Shown: in pieces, positions 47,462-54,801 of the stretch | Layout: each line of letters starts with the position of its first letter | Numbering within the stretch: position 1 is the stretch's first letter | DNA from: Streptococcus macacae NCTC 11558 | GTDB taxonomy: Bacteria > Bacillota > Bacilli > Lactobacillales > Streptococcaceae | NCBI RefSeq assembly: GCF_000187995.2 | Contig: NZ_AEUW02000001.1 | Location: 1,240,001-1,304,000 of the forward strand | DNA length: 64,000 nucleotides | Direction: 5' to 3' | Notes under the pieces: model-generated | Databases searched by the model: none | What the model saw: the letters and a program-made list of their open reading frames with translations, nothing else | Told to the model about the DNA's origin: nothing | Program-made: the position numbers and the translations under genes

Positions 47462-48424
47462 ATGGTTACAAAATTAACAGATGTTGCTAAACTTGCTGGC
47501 GTAAGCCCTACTACTGTCTCTCGTGTTCTTAATAAAAAGGGCTATCTGTCTGAAAAGACAATTGCTAAAGTAAATGCTGCGATTAAGACCTTAGGCTACA
47601 AACCCAATAATCTCGCCCGCAGCCTTCAAGGGAAATCTGCCAAATTGATTGGGCTTATCTTTCCTACTATTAGTCACATTTTTTATTCTGAACTCATTGA
47701 ATATTTAGAAACTAAGTTGTTTAAACAAGGTTATGAAGTGATTATCTGCAACAGTCAAAACAATCCTAAAAAAGAACGAGACTATCTGGAAATGTTAGAA
47801 GCCAATCAAGTCGATGGCATCATCTCCAGCAGTCATAATTTAGGTATTGATGACTATGAAAAAATAGCTGCTCCGATAATTGCTTTTGACCGCAATTTAG
47901 CACCTCATATTCCTATTGTTTCTTCAGATAATTTTAAAGGCGGCAAACTTGCAGCAGAGACTCTGCAAAAAAGCCAGTGCTGCAAACCTCTTATGATTGC
48001 AGGAAATGATAATTCTAATTCTCCGACAGGATTGCGGCAGTTGGGTTTCCAGTCTGTTTTTAAAGACGCTCCTATTTTTCATCTTTCTGGAAATCTATCG
48101 GCTATTCGAAAAGAAATGGAAATCAAAATGATCCTCAAAAAGGAAAAACCTGATGCAATCTTCTTATCTGATGATCTCACTGCTATTTTAACCTTAAAAA
48201 TTATCAAGGATTTAAAATTAAAAGTTCCTCAGGATATCAAAATAATAGGCTATGACGGGACTCACTTCGTGGAACATTTTTATCCCTTCCTGACAACAAT
48301 TAAACAGCCTATTGAAGAAATTGCTGACCTTCTTGTTGATGTTTTACTCAAAAAAATTGACTGCCAAAAGATTCCCAAAGATTATATCCTTCCAGTCAGT
48401 CTTTTATCGGGCCAAAGCATCTAA
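47462..48424 (+). CDS. scrR: Sucrose operon repressor ScrR (LacI family)
   Basis: The 320-residue LacI-type regulator begins TDVAKLAGVSPTTVSRVLNK, the helix-turn-helix and hinge region, followed by a periplasmic-binding-like sensor domain. It acts on the palindromes between scrA and scrB. It has no strong ribosome site and begins four bases after the scrB stop, so translation is probably coupled to scrB. The bacteriocin insertion begins shortly after this gene. Confidence 0.95.
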   Translation: MVTKLTDVAKLAGVSPTTVSRVLNKKGYLSEKTIAKVNAAIKTLGYKPNNLARSLQGKSAKLIGLIFPTISHIFYSELIEYLETKLFKQGYEVIICNSQNNPKKERDYLEMLEANQVDGIISSSHNLGIDDYEKIAAPIIAFDRNLAPHIPIVSSDNFKGGKLAAETLQKSQCCKPLMIAGNDNSNSPTGLRQLGFQSVFKDAPIFHLSGNLSAIRKEMEIKMILKKEKPDAIFLSDDLTAILTLKIIKDLKLKVPQDIKIIGYDGTHFVEHFYPFLTTIKQPIEEIADLLVDVLLKKIDCQKIPKDYILPVSLLSGQSI

Positions 48425-48446
48425 TACATTCACGTTTTTACAAACT

Positions 48447-48530
48447 AAAAATCAGAGTTTACCTACTTGATAGCAAAGGTTCAAAATGACAGCTAACCTT
48501 GCACAAGCAGATGATAAACTCTGATTTTTT
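48447..48530. terminator. Long-armed hairpin after scrR
   Basis: AAAAATCAGAGTTTA (48447-48461) pairs perfectly with 48515-48529, enclosing 53 bases, and ends in a T-run. In the presumed ancestral order it would have been a shared terminator between convergent scrR and nusB. Confidence 0.6.
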
Positions 48531-48564
48531 AGTTACTGATAAATTGACTCAAGACACCATTGAC
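48514..48564. repeat. Direct repeat, left copy (duplicate of the nusB 3' end)
   Basis: These 51 bases match 51887-51937 in 50 positions. On the minus strand the segment encodes [11 protein letters not shown] and a stop, the C-terminus of NusB. It marks the left edge of the inserted bacteriocin region. Confidence 0.9.
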
Positions 48565-48704
48565 CAAGCGAATCATTGCTTAAACAAAAATACTTTATAA
48601 AATTTGTACAGAAAACTGTTGCCTTTTCATAGCAAAAAAAGCCATCAAACGATGACTTTTTCAGTGAGCTCCTAAATTGGTCCTCTCCAGAGTATAGCTT
48701 TTCG

Positions 48705-48729
48705 TCACCCACTACAGTTGACAATGAGC
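48705..48729. mobile_element. Insertion sequence end (left copy)
   Basis: The 25-base end TCACCCACTACAGTTGACAA plus TGAGC matches 51859-51883 with one difference and has the same orientation. The right copy ends an ISL3-type transposase remnant, so this one is probably the end of another, largely deleted element. Bases 48565-48704 and 48730-49046 show no gene I can support. Confidence 0.55.
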
Positions 48730-49046
48730 TTTTTTACATAGCTACCAACTTACAAAGGTTAATGATTCGATAAAGGTTGTTGGGGATACCTCTGTTCACT
48801 GATAATCTTTATATTTTTACAAGATAAAGTAGAGAACCAAACAAGCTCAATAGAACATCTAGTCTTGTTCAATTAAGGAGTAATAACATTATATGAAAAT
48901 GGCGAAATACCAGTAACAGCAAAGAGGATTCTCCATAATTTTATTAATATACTAAAGCCCCTATTAAAAACTATATCCAAAAATTTTAACCATTTCAATT
49001 ACTTTAAATAATCTGGCAAACATAGGATAGGGTACACAGCTTATAT

Positions 49047-49238
49047 TTATTTTAACTTTTTAACAAATATCTGGGTTAAATCTTCAGATAAGCTTATTGA
49101 GCTATAAATAGCCAATATATAGAACATTATAGTCTTCTCTCCCTTCCAAAATAGAAAGATCAAACACATAATAGCTATAAATATAACTGTTGAAATAAAT
49201 TCAGCCTTTAAGAATTTTTTCACAATGTTAAAACCCAT
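49047..49238 (-). CDS. Putative bacteriocin immunity membrane protein
   Basis: The 63-residue protein starting MGFNIVKKFLKAEF has two membrane helices (about residues 12-32 and 37-53) and a basic tail. The ATG used here has a GGAG site 7 bases upstream and overlaps the end of the bacteriocin gene by 11 bases, so the two are coupled. Immunity proteins of class II bacteriocins are often of this size and position. No sequence family is recognised, so the role is inferred from context. Confidence 0.6.
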   Translation of the reverse strand: MGFNIVKKFLKAEFISTVIFIAIMCLIFLFWKGEKTIMFYILAIYSSISLSEDLTQIFVKKLK

Positions 49239-49434
49239 AAGTTGCTCCATATATTAAGCCACCTTTAATTCCGTATCCAACTCCTTTTAAGGCAGCACCT
49301 TGCCAAGTACCCGTTTGTACAGCCCCCTTAATAGCTCCTCCAAGAGCTCCAATACCGACAGCTGCAGCTGCACCTTCAATAGTAGCGAGTGCTTCGTTGT
49401 CCATCATTTCAAATTTATCAAATGCTTTAATCAT
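49228..49434 (-). CDS. Class II bacteriocin precursor (double-glycine-type leader)
   Basis: The 68-residue protein begins MIKAFDKFEMMDNEALATIE, typical of leaders recognised by C39-peptidase exporters, and the cleavage site reads GA rather than GG (IEGA). The mature part is rich in Gly and Ala with GxxxG-like spacing (VGIGALGGAIKGAVQ, YGIKGGLIYGATYGF). That pattern suits a helical two-peptide-type bacteriocin. The unusual GA could affect processing. An immunity-like gene overlaps its 3' end. Confidence 0.8.
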   Translation of the reverse strand: MIKAFDKFEMMDNEALATIEGAAAAVGIGALGGAIKGAVQTGTWQGAALKGVGYGIKGGLIYGATYGF

Positions 49435-49469
49435 AAAAACTCTTTTTTTAAATAATCTATCACATTTTA

Positions 49470-49643
49470 TTATGACCGATTTATTTTTTGCGATTTTTTA
49501 CTTTTAGAGTAGATACCGAATAGCAATAATCCAGTTCCTACTACACCTAGAACTTTCTGCCACAATTCTGGTGAATCAAACAGCAGATAAACTCCCCAAA
49601 GTGTAACGAAAAGAGTCAAAAATAATTTTAGTTTAACTGTCAT
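49470..49643 (-). CDS. Small two-helix membrane protein, immunity-like
   Basis: The 57-residue protein starting MTVKLKLFLTLFVTLWGVYL has two hydrophobic helices and a strongly basic C-terminus (SKSKKSQKINRS). I place the start at 49643 with a GAAAGG site; an upstream Met at 49691 lies inside the conserved 21-bp motif. It shares that motif with the bacteriocin gene at 50236 and precedes the second bacteriocin, so it is probably co-expressed as an immunity or accessory protein. Confidence 0.6.
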   Translation of the reverse strand: MTVKLKLFLTLFVTLWGVYLLFDSPELWQKVLGVVGTGLLLFGIYSKSKKSQKINRS

Positions 49644-49676
49644 ACAAAGCCTTTCATATTTCTTTTTTAGTATTTT

Positions 49677-49697
49677 TGTCTGCTTGACCAACCGACA
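49677..49697 (-). promoter_or_regulatory. Conserved 21-bp bacteriocin upstream motif, copy 1
   Basis: On the plus strand TGTCTGCTTGACCAACCGAC plus A is identical in 19 of 21 positions to the motif at 50268-50288. It lies 33 bases before the start at 49643. It is partly palindromic and may be a regulator site. Confidence 0.6.
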
Positions 49698-49828
49698 AGT
49701 AAATATTTTATACTATTATCTTATCATTTTAATTTACAGTTTTTGAAAATTCGCAAATACGAAAATAAGTTGCTATATAACTAAGGAACTGTAAAAGCGA
49801 TTCTTAGAAAAGGTGCTTAAATTCTATA

Positions 49829-49984
49829 TTAGTGCTCTAAAAAATAGGATAAAATATTTGCAGCCGCAAATATTGTAAATCCTATAACTGCTAGAATTTT
49901 TGAAATAGGCCACAGCACCCAAGCAAGCATAAAAGCAGCCGGCATAAGTACCAACGCTTGTCGTCTTTGATTTCCTTTTTTCAT
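49829..49984 (-). CDS. Small membrane protein, immunity-like (51 aa)
   Basis: The frame starts MKKGNQRRQALVLMPAAFML and ends FAAANILSYFLEH, with two hydrophobic segments after a basic N-terminus. It directly follows the bacteriocin gene at 50018-50236 on the same strand, 33 bases away. The ribosome site is weak. Size, topology and position suggest an immunity protein for that bacteriocin, without any sequence match that I recognise. Confidence 0.55.
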   Translation of the reverse strand: MKKGNQRRQALVLMPAAFMLAWVLWPISKILAVIGFTIFAAANILSYFLEH

Positions 49985-50017
49985 TTTCAAACTCGATTCA
50001 TTCTTCAAAAGAATCTA

Positions 50018-50236
50018 TCACCTTAAACAAGAGTAAAGAGTCGCACCAGTAGCTAAAGCTTGTGCTCCGAGATACATTGAAACAACTGGTACAGCGGATG
50101 ATGCAAGTGCTCCGGCACCAGCTGCTAGCGAAGCTGCACCAGCACTTAAGCAGGCATCTCCCATTTTTCCACCCTCAATAGCAGAAAGGGTTTCCTTATT
50201 CATTACGTCAAATTGTTCAAATACTGGTGTATTCAT
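50018..50236 (-). CDS. Class II bacteriocin precursor with GG leader
   Basis: The 72-residue protein has the leader MNTPVFEQFDVMNKETLSAI ending in EGG, a standard double-glycine cleavage site for a C39 ABC exporter. The mature peptide starts KMGDACLSAGAASLAAGAGA and ends with a second Cys (TLYSCLR), so one disulphide across the whole peptide is possible. A GAGGT site precedes the ATG. It is the first gene of the small cluster on the minus strand. The nearby exporter gene is broken. Confidence 0.85.
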   Translation of the reverse strand: MNTPVFEQFDVMNKETLSAIEGGKMGDACLSAGAASLAAGAGALASSAVPVVSMYLGAQALATGATLYSCLR

Positions 50237-50267
50237 AGTATAATACCTCTTTTTATTTTTAATGTTT

Positions 50268-50297
50268 TGTCTGCTTGGCCAAGCGACACCTAGTATA
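50268..50297 (-). promoter_or_regulatory. Conserved 21-bp motif (copy 2) with adjacent -10-like box
   Basis: TGTCTGCTTGGCCAAGCGAC plus A (50268-50288 on the plus strand) contains the palindrome GCTTGGCCAAGC. On the minus strand a TATACT box (50292-50297) lies just upstream, so the motif would fall around the transcription start. It is 31 bases before the bacteriocin ATG. Confidence 0.6.
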
Positions 50298-50346
50298 CCT
50301 AAATTTTTAAAGCGTGCACGCTTATAGCCTAAATAGGCTCTATTTT

Positions 50347-50390
50347 ACCCTGAATAGCCAAAATCTCAATTTATATTGGCCATTCAGGGT
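50347..50390. repeat. 15-bp inverted repeat upstream of the bacteriocin promoter
   Basis: ACCCTGAATAGCCAA (50347-50361) and TTGGCCATTCAGGGT (50376-50390) pair at 14 of 15 positions with a 14-base loop. It lies between the divergent bacteriocin and exporter starts and could be an operator for both. Confidence 0.6.
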
Positions 50391-50455
50391 ATCACCCTCC
50401 ATTCTTAAAAATTTCTGGCATAATAGAAGCACGTTTATAAAAGAAAGGAAGAGAT

Positions 50456-50640
50456 ATGTTTTATAAATACGTTCCTCAGGTAGATGAGCGGGATTGTGGA
50501 GTTGCTGCTTTAGCTTCCCTTGCCAAGTATTACGGCTCAATTCCCTAGCCCATCTACGAGAACTAGCTAAAACGGACAGAGAAGGGACGACAGCACTAGG
50601 AATCATCGAAGCTGCTAAGTCTATTGGATTTGAGCAACGC
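50456..50640 (+). pseudogene. Fragment of a bacteriocin ABC exporter (C39 peptidase domain)
   Basis: The frame MFYKYVPQVDERDCGVAALA-SLAKYYGS is the start of a C39 peptidase of NlmT/ComA-type exporters, with the catalytic Cys in DERDCGVAAL. A frameshift follows, after which LAHLRELAKTDREGTTALGI and EAAKSIGFE continue in another frame. Similarity ends near 50640, so more than 600 residues, including the membrane and ATPase domains, are gone. A GAAAGG ribosome site remains. The bacteriocins here would need an exporter from elsewhere. Confidence 0.8.
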
Positions 50641-51059
50641 AGTTCATACTTCTGCCTCTGAAAGGCACCTAATAGTTTCGTCCCATTTGCTAAAAGCGTC
50701 GTAATCCCTATAGGTGATTGGGAGGTTTGCTGAAAAAATATCACAACTCACCAGTTTTCTATTCTTATTGGTCTTAGATGCTCTATCCGGATAGAGAGCA
50801 TGAGCAGCTCATTTGAATCTTCAGACATTAAGTTTCTTCTCCAAACAAGTCTTAAAGATTCCGGTTTAGCCGCAACACAAGCACTTAAAAACAACTTTGC
50901 TGCTTATATTTTTAATTATAACAAAAAGCCTCATAAAACTTATAATAAAAAGCGTTCAAACAACTCATTAGAAAGTGACTTATGAGACATCTTTCAATAC
51001 CACAGAATGACTTGGAATAACAGACCAAAACATTAAAATTAGCTTTGTTTCTCATCACC

Positions 51060-51856
51060 AATCTCACATTGAAAGACAGCCAACCCTTTTGATTATCCTG
51101 CTCCGCCTTATCCTCATTACCAAGGCAAAATGATCACATACGACTGGCAGAAACCTTCTAAATCCCTCTACTTATTGAGCAAGCTGGGAGGCCAACGCTT
51201 CTCAAGCTCAAGAAACGACGCTTTCAGTGCAAAGACTGCAAAAGAGTGGTCGTTTCTGAAACAAATGTTGTCGAGAAAAACTGCCAGATTTCCACATCTA
51301 TGATCTACCGAAAGCTCGACCTATTTAGCTTCAAAGAGAGTTATGACAAGCTGCCAGAAGTCATGTCTTGGGATGAGTTCAACTTTCAAAAAGGGTAGCT
51401 AGCTTTTATCGCTCAAGACTACCACTCTAAAAATATTATCGCCATCCTTGAGAACAGGCGTCAAACCACTATCCGCAACTACTTCCTCAAATACTCAATC
51501 AAGGCTAGACAGGCTGTCAGAGTGATCACCTTGGATATGTCTGGGGCTTATATCCCACTCGCTCGGAGACGATTTCCAAACGCAAAAATCGTACTTACTA
51601 GACCGTTTCCACATTATCCAACATCTCAACAGAGCCACAAACCGCACTCGCATCCAAATCATGAATCAGTTTGACCGCCAATCCCTGCCCTATCGGGCTA
51701 TCAAATACTTTTGGAAATAACTAATAAACTTATCAAGGATATCAAACACCAGGGCTTTGGCTACCGCAATCCCCCCAACTTCAAGAAGCGCATTTTCCTA
51801 ATCTTGAATATCAAAAAGAAGAGAACCAATCTGATTCTCTCTCGTACCTCCTTATA
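51060..51856 (+). mobile_element. Decayed ISL3-family transposase (IS1167/IS1193-like)
   Basis: In shifting frames one reads ISL3 transposase segments in order: LLKLKKRRFQCKDCKRVVVS, EKNCQIS, LPEVMSWDEFNFQKG, a stop, LAFIAQDYHSKNIIAILENR, RQTTIRNYFLKY, ITLDMSGAYIPLARRRFPNA, then NQFDRQSLPYRAIKYFW and, after an internal deletion, TNKLIKDIKHQGFGYRN. Several stops, frameshifts and at least one deletion rule out activity. The characteristic zinc-like C-x2-C and DDE-region pieces support the family call. Confidence 0.85.
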
Positions 51857-51858
51857 AA

Positions 51859-51883
51859 TCACCCACTACAGTTGACAAGGAGC
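51859..51883. mobile_element. Insertion sequence end (right copy)
   Basis: TCACCCACTACAGTTGACAA plus GGAGC follows the transposase remnant directly and repeats 48705-48729 with one change. It lies three bases before the right copy of the 51-bp nusB repeat. Confidence 0.7.
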
Positions 51884-51886
51884 CTC

Positions 51887-51937
51887 ATAAACTCTGATTT
51901 TTTAGTTAGTGATAAATTGACTCAAGACACCATTGAC
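51887..51937. repeat. Direct repeat, right copy (true nusB 3' end)
   Basis: This is the functional copy of the 51-base segment that is repeated at 48514-48564. It includes the last codons and stop of nusB and the arm of the former shared terminator. Confidence 0.9.
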
Positions 51938-52321
51938 AAACTTACTGGATGTTTCATCAGAATACTTTTTAGAAATCTCAATGATTTCATTAAGTGCAAC
52001 ACGTTCAGGCGTTTCATTGTGATGCTTAATTTCATATAAACCTAAATGCAGCAAAGTCTTATCAATGAGCGTTAAACGCGAAACCGTCCAGCCTGATTTA
52101 AGATGCTTTGAAATATCTTCATCCAGTTCTGTCTGATAGTCAGTAACCCCCTTCATTAAATCAAGTAAAAATAAAGGGAGCTCTTTTTTTTCTTCTTCTT
52201 TGTCATAAAAATAAGCAAACTGCGCTGCTGTTAATATATCTCCACCAAACTCTAAAGCAAACAAAGCTTGGAAGGCACGTTCACGGAGATCTCGTCTAGA
52301 ATCCGCAAATACATTAGTCAT
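51902..52321 (-). CDS. nusB: Transcription antitermination factor NusB
   Basis: NusB is an RNA-binding antitermination factor for rRNA transcription with NusA, NusE and NusG. The 139-residue all-alpha protein starts [20 protein letters not shown] at 52321 with a GAGGA site and ends [20 protein letters not shown] plus [13 protein letters not shown], the usual family C-terminus. The start lies within the end of asp23 (8-base overlap). Its 3' end is duplicated at 48514, where the inserted region begins. Confidence 0.95.
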   Translation of the reverse strand: MTNVFADSRRDLRERAFQALFALEFGGDILTAAQFAYFYDKEEEKKELPLFLLDLMKGVTDYQTELDEDISKHLKSGWTVSRLTLIDKTLLHLGLYEIKHHNETPERVALNEIIEISKKYSDETSSKFVNGVLSQFITN

Positions 52322-52703
52322 CAAGAAAGTCCTCATCAAATAAAGTTTTCAGATCAGGCTTTGGAGCTTTCTCAGGCACAATTCCAACTACATGGACATT
52401 AACCGCAGACAAAGTGACTTCTGCCATTTCATAAACAGCCGTTTTAACAGCTCGCTGAATTTCAATGGAAACAGCCGGTACACTGACGCCATATTGCAGG
52501 TAAACATAGATATCAGCATCTACCGTTCCATCTTCTTCAGTCTGCAGGTAAACGCCTCTTCCATGAGAAACTTTACTAAGACTGTCGGTTACTGTTTTAT
52601 TATGAAGTGAATGTACTCCTTCAACCTTAGTTGTCGCAATACCAGTAATTACTTCCAGAACACGCGGAGAAATGACGATTTCTCCTATCATTTCATTTGC
52701 CAT
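52314..52703 (-). CDS. Asp23/Gls24-family envelope stress protein
   Basis: The 129-residue protein has the Asp23 domain: [29 protein letters not shown] and [20 protein letters not shown]. Members associate with the envelope and respond to cell wall stress; the molecular role is not settled. The ATG at 52703 has an AAAGGA site and is preferred over an upstream Met. It lies between efp and nusB in the usual Firmicute order. Confidence 0.92.
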   Translation of the reverse strand: MANEMIGEIVISPRVLEVITGIATTKVEGVHSLHNKTVTDSLSKVSHGRGVYLQTEEDGTVDADIYVYLQYGVSVPAVSIEIQRAVKTAVYEMAEVTLSAVNVHVVGIVPEKAPKPDLKTLFDEDFLDD

Positions 52704-52745
52704 CGGACCATCCTTTCTAATCAACCCAACTGTGGACACAGAAGC

Positions 52746-53306
52746 TTAAGCTCGGGAAACGTAAGTTCCTTCGGCTGTATTAATAATTAACTTTTGACCA
52801 ATTTCAATGAAATCCGGAACATTGACCACTAGCCCTGTTTCCATTGTAGCTGGTTTCCCTGAACCAGTTACAGTAGCACCTTTAATGGATGGCTGAGTTT
52901 CAGCTACCGTTAATTCCACTGTTGTCGGAACTGTTACACCAATAACTTCTGTTCCATAAAATTGAATTTTGACTTCTGAGTTTTCTAAAATATAAAATAA
53001 CTCCTGCTCAATATTTGCTGTCGGAATTTCATATTGCTCATAATTTTCAGCATCCATAAAAAATGCTGTATCATCCATTTGATAAAGATAAGTTGCCGGG
53101 CGGGTTTCAATGATGGCTTGTTCAAATTTTTCTTCCGGACGATAAGTCGTATCAAAAGTTGAACCTGTACGAACGTCACGCAGTTTCATGCGCATAACTG
53201 TATTGCCTTTACCTGGTTTATGATGGCTTGCTTCAAGTACTTTTATTAATTTGCCATCTGCTGTTTCAAACGTCATACCCGCTTTAAGCTTACTTGCTTC
53301 AATCAT
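52746..53306 (-). CDS. efp: Translation elongation factor P
   Basis: EF-P rescues ribosomes stalled at proline stretches. The 186-residue protein has the three beta-barrel domains expected. The tip-loop Lys lies in [19 protein letters not shown] (near residue 32) and the C-terminal signature is [26 protein letters not shown] site precedes the ATG. It heads the efp-asp23-nusB unit. Confidence 0.97.
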   Translation of the reverse strand: MIEASKLKAGMTFETADGKLIKVLEASHHKPGKGNTVMRMKLRDVRTGSTFDTTYRPEEKFEQAIIETRPATYLYQMDDTAFFMDAENYEQYEIPTANIEQELFYILENSEVKIQFYGTEVIGVTVPTTVELTVAETQPSIKGATVTGSGKPATMETGLVVNVPDFIEIGQKLIINTAEGTYVSRA

Positions 53307-53441
53307 CTTATGTATACCTCATTATAAAATATTATCATCTCATTCTATCACAATGTAGCAGTATTCTCAAATCTTTTCTTAGACTTTAGCAATAGTAAAA
53401 AGCTTCTATGCTATAATGAATAAAAAAGAAAGGCCAAAAAT

Positions 53442-54143
53442 ATGCGACAAGCTATCTATAATATAATTGACACTAAAAATAGTAACAATACTATTGGAAA
53501 ATACTACAACGCCATTATGCTGCTGACAATTGGTTTAAGTTTACTCCCTCTCACAATTAAAGCGAATCACGAATGGAAGTATGATATTGACAATATCACT
53601 TCTTTTCTTTTTCTTATTGATTATCTACTAAGGTTTAGTACTGCAGATTTTCATCTAAAGAAAGGAAAAGCTTCATTTCTGTACTATCCTTTTACACCTC
53701 TTGCTCTTATTGATTTACTTTGTCTATCTCCTTCCCTTTTACTATGGAATAACAGTCTAAAATTATTAAAAATTATACGTCTCACACGGATGCTGCGGCT
53801 CTTTAAAATCATCCGATATTCCAAAAATATTACTATTATCCTTAATGTTTTAAAAAAGCAAAAAGACTCTTTAATCATTGTTGATGTCTTTGCCTTGGGT
53901 TATATCTTCTTATCAGCTCTGATTATTTTTAATGTTGAACCCAATACATTTCCAACTTTTTTTGATGCTCTTTACTGGGCAACAATTTCTCTAACTACTG
54001 TGGGCTATGGGGATATCTATGCCATTTCCGCTATCGGTAAACTTATTACCATGTTCTCTTCTCTCATTGGTATTGCTATTGTAGCTCTTCCAGCAGGTAT
54101 TATTACTGCGGGTTACATGGAAGAAATTAGAAACCATAAATAA
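53442..54143 (+). CDS. Voltage-gated-type potassium channel
   Basis: The 233-residue protein has six membrane helices. The S4-like segment LLKIIRLTRMLRLFKIIRYS (about residues 110-129) has basic residues every third position, and the pore reads TISLTTVGYGDIYAI (near residue 187), the potassium selectivity filter. It thus looks like a compact Kv-type channel without a regulatory RCK domain. An extended -10 (TGCTATAAT) and GAAAGG site precede it. It points against the efp and comEB genes on either side and may be an insertion into that conserved block. Confidence 0.92.
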   Translation: MRQAIYNIIDTKNSNNTIGKYYNAIMLLTIGLSLLPLTIKANHEWKYDIDNITSFLFLIDYLLRFSTADFHLKKGKASFLYYPFTPLALIDLLCLSPSLLLWNNSLKLLKIIRLTRMLRLFKIIRYSKNITIILNVLKKQKDSLIIVDVFALGYIFLSALIIFNVEPNTFPTFFDALYWATISLTTVGYGDIYAISAIGKLITMFSSLIGIAIVALPAGIITAGYMEEIRNHK

Positions 54144-54234
54144 AAAACTTCTAGAATGCGAACTGCTCTCCTTCAGTTGGTTTTTATATCCAATTTTTGA
54201 GATCAGTGAATTCCAAAAGTTTTTTTCATTATTT

Positions 54235-54708
<474 letters not shown>

Positions 54709-54801
54709 CTATCTGAATATAACACTTCAAGCTTTGAGTCTGAAATCGAGCTTAAAGAGACCTTTGTTAACTAACCTGTACGAGTTAATAAACAGGAGCT
54801 G

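Noticed and set aside
48533..48724. 63-codon minus-strand frame at the left edge of the island
   Set aside because: It runs through the nusB repeat in the wrong frame and through an IS end; composition is not protein-like.
49643..49691. Longer form of the immunity-like gene starting at 49691
   Set aside because: That start lies inside the conserved 21-bp motif; the ATG at 49643 has a proper ribosome site.
50340..50744. 134-codon minus-strand frame over the exporter fragment
   Set aside because: It is antisense to clear C39-peptidase remnants and lacks a ribosome site, so it is a shadow.
50800..50985. 61-codon plus-strand frame between exporter fragment and IS remnant
   Set aside because: No ribosome site and no recognisable family; it may be part of an old element but cannot be supported as a gene.
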